IMG/VR virus record: IMGVR_UViG_3300009706_000028
Location: 1-37,390 of that record
Reading direction: 5' to 3' (one strand)
From: a virus
Length of the DNA stretch: 37,390 nucleotides
Shown one piece after another: positions 34,147 to 37,390 of this stretch. Below the pieces are notes generated by a model. That model was not told the origin of the DNA. It did not search any database and saw only the letters and a list, made by a program, of their open reading frames with translations. A program made the translations under genes and the position numbers. Numbering within the stretch: the stretch's first letter is position 1; the number at the start of each line of letters is the position of its first letter.

Positions 34147-35880
34147 ATGAGTTGGCGAAAACATTTTACAGTATACGATCAATCTAACTTTAGAGGTAGA
34201 GCAGATAGTGCTACCGGAACAGGTGCGGCATCTAATAGCAAATATGCTTCGTGGTTACCTGAAGTATATATGGGCCCACCTAATAGACTCGAACGTTATA
34301 TGCAATATGACCAAATGGATGCAGATAGTGAAGTAAATGCGGCATTAGATATTATTGCTGAATTTTGTACACAAGTCGATGATGCTACAACATTACCATT
34401 TGAAATACATTTTAAAAAAGAAGCAACTGAATCAGAAATTAATGTATTGCAAAGTACTTTAAGACAATGGTGTAATATTAATGATATGGATCGTCGTGCT
34501 TGGCGTTTAGTGCGTAGCACATTAAAATATGGCGATCAATTTTTTATGCGTGATCCTGAAACTTGGAAGTTATATTGGATCGATCCAGCAAAAGTTGAAA
34601 AGGTTATTGTTAATGAAGGCAAGGGCAAAAAAGCAGAAGAATATTGGATTAAAGATTTAGATCTTAATTTGCAAACTTTAGTTGCAAGTAATATGCATTC
34701 TGGACGTGATTATTCGTCCAAAGCAAATCCAGCCATCCCAAATATAACAGGTGGCCAATCATCGTCGACTGTTGGTTCAATGGAAGGCTTAGGTATGGGA
34801 GGCTCAACAGCAGGATTTAGTAATGCAGTACCAGTTGATGCAACTAATATTGTACATATTAGTTTAAGTGAAGGCTTAGATAATAACTGGCCTTTTGGTA
34901 ATAGTATTTTAGAGCCAGTTTATAAAATCTTTAAGCAAAAAGAAATGCTTGAAGATGCTATTTTAATTTATCGTGTACAACGTGCTCCAGAACGCAGAGT
35001 ATTTTATGTTGATGTTGGTGATATGCCACGTTCACGTGCTATGGCGTTTATTGAGCAAGTTAAAAATGAAATTCATCAAAAAAGAATTCCTAATAAATCA
35101 GGCGGCGGCGCCAATGTAATGGACGCGGCATATAATCCATTATCAATGATTGAGGATTATTTCTTTGCACAAACTTCTGAAGGTAGAGGTTCACGAGTTG
35201 AAACATTACCGGGTGGTGAGAATTTAGGACAAATTGATGATTTAAAATATTTTAATAATAAATTATTACGTGGTTTACGTGTACCAAGTTCTTATTTGCC
35301 AACAGGACCAGAAGACGGTACTGCTGTTTATAGTGATGGCAGAGTTGGTACAGCATTTATTCAGGAATATAGATTTACAAATTTCTGTAAAAGACTACAA
35401 GATTTAATTTCACCGTGGTTAGATGATGAATTTAAATTATTTTGTAAACAGCGAGGTATTGAGGTCGAAGCAAGTTTGTTCGAATTAGAATTTACAGAAC
35501 CACAAAATTTTGGTAAGTATAGACAAATTGAAGTTGATGGCGCACAAATGAATGTGTTTTCAGCCGCTGTAGCAATTCCGTTTATGAGTAAACGTTTTGC
35601 AATGAAACGGTATTTGGCATTGACAGATGACGAAATCCAACAAAATGAAAGATTATTCCTTGAGGAAGTTGGCGCCGAACATCCAATGACTGCACTTGAT
35701 GCAAGCATGGTTGATGTTGGTGTACGTCCAATGGATAGTGGTGATTTAGCACCTGATATTGATGCAGATTTGGATATGGGTGGCGATATAGGTGGTATGG
35801 AACCCGGAGCAGAGTCTCCAATTAGTGGTGCAGAAAATGCGCCAGCACCTGTAGCACCAGCGGCAGAACCGGCTGTATAA
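34147..35880 (+). CDS. gp20: Portal protein gp20
   Basis: The portal dodecamer nucleates prohead assembly, is the DNA entry channel and docks the terminase and neck. The 577-residue product closely follows the T4-like gp20 pattern: ASWLPEVYMGPPNRLERYMQY, MDADSEVNAALDIIAEFCTQ, DQFFMRDPETWKLYWIDP, NNWPFGNSILEPVYKIFKQK, LIYRVQRAPERRVFYVDVGD and NPLSMIEDYFFAQTSEGRGS. T4 gp20 is 524 residues. The extra length is mainly a Gly/Asp/Pro/Ala-rich tail (SGAENAPAPVAPAAEPAV). It opens the head-gene run portal, core proteins, protease, in the T4 gene order. Confidence 0.96.
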   Translation: MSWRKHFTVYDQSNFRGRADSATGTGAASNSKYASWLPEVYMGPPNRLERYMQYDQMDADSEVNAALDIIAEFCTQVDDATTLPFEIHFKKEATESEINVLQSTLRQWCNINDMDRRAWRLVRSTLKYGDQFFMRDPETWKLYWIDPAKVEKVIVNEGKGKKAEEYWIKDLDLNLQTLVASNMHSGRDYSSKANPAIPNITGGQSSSTVGSMEGLGMGGSTAGFSNAVPVDATNIVHISLSEGLDNNWPFGNSILEPVYKIFKQKEMLEDAILIYRVQRAPERRVFYVDVGDMPRSRAMAFIEQVKNEIHQKRIPNKSGGGANVMDAAYNPLSMIEDYFFAQTSEGRGSRVETLPGGENLGQIDDLKYFNNKLLRGLRVPSSYLPTGPEDGTAVYSDGRVGTAFIQEYRFTNFCKRLQDLISPWLDDEFKLFCKQRGIEVEASLFELEFTEPQNFGKYRQIEVDGAQMNVFSAAVAIPFMSKRFAMKRYLALTDDEIQQNERLFLEEVGAEHPMTALDASMVDVGVRPMDSGDLAPDIDADLDMGGDIGGMEPGAESPISGAENAPAPVAPAAEPAV

Positions 35881-35893
35881 GGTAAATAATATT

Positions 35894-36118
35894 ATGAAAG
35901 TAAAAGATATTTTAATTGAAGGTTATTATGATGTCGAGAAAGACAGGTACGGTGTTGCTCTAATTGATGACACCCGACGTCCACGATTTACTTTAGAACA
36001 TTTAAATAAATTAAGAAAAGTTAGAGAATTTCGTAAATTTGAAAAAATTAATAGAAAATCTTTATTGCAACAAATATATGGTCCACCGCCAGCAGAAGGC
36101 GAAATGGGCGGTTTATAA
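35894..36118 (+). CDS. Small basic prohead-associated protein, 74 aa (gp67 position)
   Basis: The gene lies between portal and the acidic core protein, where T4 has gene 67 (80 aa), but the sequence is basic and does not resemble T4 gp67. It reads MKVKDILIEGYYDVEKDRYG, then DDTRRPRFTLEHLNKLRKVR and a PPPAEGE tail. Similar small proteins beside gp20 occur in marine T4-like phages as far as I recall. The N-terminus MKVKDILIE-G matches the pattern of capsid-targeting peptides cut by gp21 after (L/I)xE. It follows the portal by 13 nt, so it is co-transcribed. A prohead core or internal head protein is the best guess. Confidence 0.72.
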   Translation: MKVKDILIEGYYDVEKDRYGVALIDDTRRPRFTLEHLNKLRKVREFRKFEKINRKSLLQQIYGPPPAEGEMGGL

Positions 36119-36288
36119 TAATATAATAATTAAAATATTAGTTATTGAAATTAAAAATTATTTAAATATATTTCCGGCCAAAAAAACATCTTTTTCGGCC
36201 TAAAAATCCCCTTATTACCCCCCTTTTAAGTAAGACATCTTAAATATTATTACAAACTCTTTCGCGGTTAGAAGAGAGGAGAATTCGG
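36119..36288. other. AT-rich intergenic spacer with a weak hairpin
   Basis: The spacer holds no gene. GGCC-A5 (36176 onward) and T5-C-GGCC (36191-36200) can form a stem with one mismatch, without a downstream U-tract. It is followed by C-rich runs (CCCC, CCCCCC) unusual for this DNA. The ribosome binding site AGAGGAGA of the core protein lies at its end. It could hold a weak terminator or an RNase site; nothing is certain. Confidence 0.35.
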
Positions 36289-37218
36289 ATGTCAAGACAA
36301 AAACTTGAAAAGGTATTAGAATACCTTATTAATGATGAAGAAGCACAGGCAACTGATCTTTTGCATCAAGTTTTCGTTGAGAAGGCTCGCAGTATTCACG
36401 AATCATTAATTGAAGATGAGGATGAGGATATTGATGAGGCTCTTAATGATGACGATGATGCCGAAGAAAAATCTGTCGACGAAAATATGAAATCTGATTT
36501 TAGGGATGAAATGAAGGACGAAAACGAAAGTGTTCGAACTCATGAAGATGAACTAGAAGCAGAAGAAGCATTTGAAGCCGATGATGATGACGATGCTGAA
36601 TTTGATGACGCTGAAGCAGAAGACGAACTAGACGACATGATGGGTAACGACGAAGCCGAAGCACCAGAAGGTGAAGAGGAAGAAGTCGAAGACCGAGTAG
36701 ATGATCTAGAAACCGCAATCGAAGAACTTAAAGCACAGTTTGATGAACTCATGGGTGCAGAAGATACAGGCGACGAAATGGACGCCGGTGATGAAATGGG
36801 CATGGATGATGAAATGACCATGGAATTACCAGCAGAAGAAGAGTCAATTGCATTCGAAGCCAAAGACGACGATGAAGAAAACGTTGATGAGGCAAAAGCC
36901 GATGATGATGACGATGCTGATGAGTTGGACGAGGCTGCAGATTTAAAGGCTGTTGGCAATGCAAAGATGGGTGATGATGGCGACGCTGGTGCAAAAAGCA
37001 CAATTACAGGCGGAAACCTCAAGAAATCCGATCAAGGTGTCAAAGTTCCAAATATTGCAGGCGGCGATGAGAAAGGTCGTTCAGCAGACAAACCTGCCGA
37101 AGGCATGACAACAAATCAAGATGCTAAACTTTCAGCCGGACCAAAGGCAGAAAGTGGCGACAAGTCTGATAAAGGCGCAAAATCGATGGTAGGCGCTGGT
37201 AAAGACTTAAGGAAATAA
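36289..37218 (+). CDS. Acidic prohead core/scaffold protein (gp67/gp68-like)
   Basis: The 309-residue protein begins with a helical segment (KLEKVLEYLINDEEAQATDLL, then HQVFVEKARSIHESLIEDED) and continues as a highly acidic Asp/Glu-rich middle with a predicted coil around DDLETAIEELKAQFDEL. It ends in a Gly/Lys/Ser-rich basic tail. T4 gp67 likewise has a short helical start followed by an acidic tract, and T4 gp68 occupies the place before gp21. The position between portal and protease and this layout support a role in the scaffolding core that the protease later degrades; LIE-D and IEE-L are potential cleavage sites. AGAGGAGA precedes the ATG. Confidence 0.75.
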   Translation: MSRQKLEKVLEYLINDEEAQATDLLHQVFVEKARSIHESLIEDEDEDIDEALNDDDDAEEKSVDENMKSDFRDEMKDENESVRTHEDELEAEEAFEADDDDDAEFDDAEAEDELDDMMGNDEAEAPEGEEEEVEDRVDDLETAIEELKAQFDELMGAEDTGDEMDAGDEMGMDDEMTMELPAEEESIAFEAKDDDEENVDEAKADDDDDADELDEAADLKAVGNAKMGDDGDAGAKSTITGGNLKKSDQGVKVPNIAGGDEKGRSADKPAEGMTTNQDAKLSAGPKAESGDKSDKGAKSMVGAGKDLRK

Positions 37219-37224
37219 TGAGTA

Positions 37225-37390
37225 ATGATTAAACCTTTATATGAACGTTTAACATTTGATCAAGCTCAAGCAACTGTTGAGTCGCGTAATCGCGACGACG
37301 GTACAGGTAAAGATCTTTATATGAAAGGTATCTTTATCCAGGGTGGTGTTAAGAACCAAAATGAACGTGTTTATCCTGTAAACGAAATAA
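37225..37390 (+). CDS. gp21: Prohead core protease gp21, 5' part only
   Basis: Translation from ATG at 37225 gives MIKPLYERLTFDQAQATVES, continuing DLYMKGIFIQGGVKNQNERVYP, which is the N-terminal signature of T4-like gp21, the serine protease that matures the prohead by cutting after (L/I)xE. The catalytic residues lie beyond the window. The start is 6 nt after the core protein stop. An earlier ATG at 37218 is followed by a stop after four codons and is not used. Confidence 0.9.
   Translation, partial: MIKPLYERLTFDQAQATVESRNRDDGTGKDLYMKGIFIQGGVKNQNERVYPVNEI

Noticed and set aside
36540-37022. 160-codon serine-rich frame antisense to the acidic core protein
   Set aside because: Poly-Ser is simply the complement of GAT/GAA-rich codons; no start signal or independent support.
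1-37390. tRNA genes, insertion sequences, integrase or attachment sites
   Set aside because: Reading both strands by eye revealed no T-loop/acceptor combinations, transposase motifs or flanking direct repeats. A tRNAscan-type search would be needed to exclude tRNAs fully.

Overview
This window is a late-gene-rich piece of a large T4-type contractile-tailed phage (myovirus). The assignment rests on many T4-type hallmark genes in syntenic blocks: baseplate wedge (gp6, gp25, gp53), spike/lysozyme (gp5), tube-cap-like (gp48/gp54), late sigma factor gp55, recombination nuclease gp47/gp46, portal gp20, prohead core and prohead protease gp21. The DNA is AT-rich, and the protein style (giant wedge proteins, Gly-Tyr-Thr repeats, 'HNLG' domains, a nucleotidyltransferase in the baseplate operon) resembles marine T4-like phages of cyanobacteria and SAR11-type bacteria. 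The host cannot be read from the sequence. A low-GC marine bacterium is an inference.

Layout. (a) 1-19496, minus strand: a late baseplate operon. Read 5'->3' it runs nucleotidyltransferase, gp48/gp54-like cap, gp53, hub (gp27-like by position), gp5 spike with C-terminal lysozyme, gp25, a hugely expanded gp6, and a structural protein of more than 2,000 residues that leaves the window. Most genes abut or overlap by a few bases. (b) 19497-24300, plus strand: a sigma70-type promoter, then gp55, gp47, gp46 and an SbmA/BacA-family peptide transporter. (c) 24354-27333, plus strand: an enzyme cassette of radical SAM protein, GNAT-like protein, 2OG-Fe(II) dioxygenase and, behind its own late promoter, a heme-oxygenase-like diiron enzyme. 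(d) 27330-28463: a PD-(D/E)XK nuclease on minus, back-to-back promoters sharing one -10 region, and about 0.5 kb of structured, apparently noncoding sequence. (e) 28464-29772, minus: a gp26-family baseplate/tail assembly protein whose downstream partner has no start codon and appears to be made by -1 ribosomal frameshifting, then a small membrane protein. (f) 29879-37390, plus: tape-measure-like protein with 60-residue tandem repeats, portal, two prohead core-type proteins, and the start of the gp21 protease.

How it fits together. gp55 is expected to redirect host RNA polymerase to late promoters. The motif ATAAATA lies upstream of gp25, the nucleotidyltransferase, the diiron enzyme, gp26, the tape measure and the portal, a set consistent with gp55-dependent control. 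TTGAC(A/C/T)-N17-TAT(A/T)AT promoters precede gp55, the nuclease, the putative RNA and the portal.

Most notable: the enzyme cassette next to an SbmA-like transporter; the candidate structured RNA with its own promoter; the U_UUU_UUC frameshift signal with a 12-bp hairpin; N-termini resembling capsid-targeting peptides cut by gp21; and the repeat-driven growth of gp6 and the tape measure. No tRNA, CRISPR array, insertion sequence or integrase was found.
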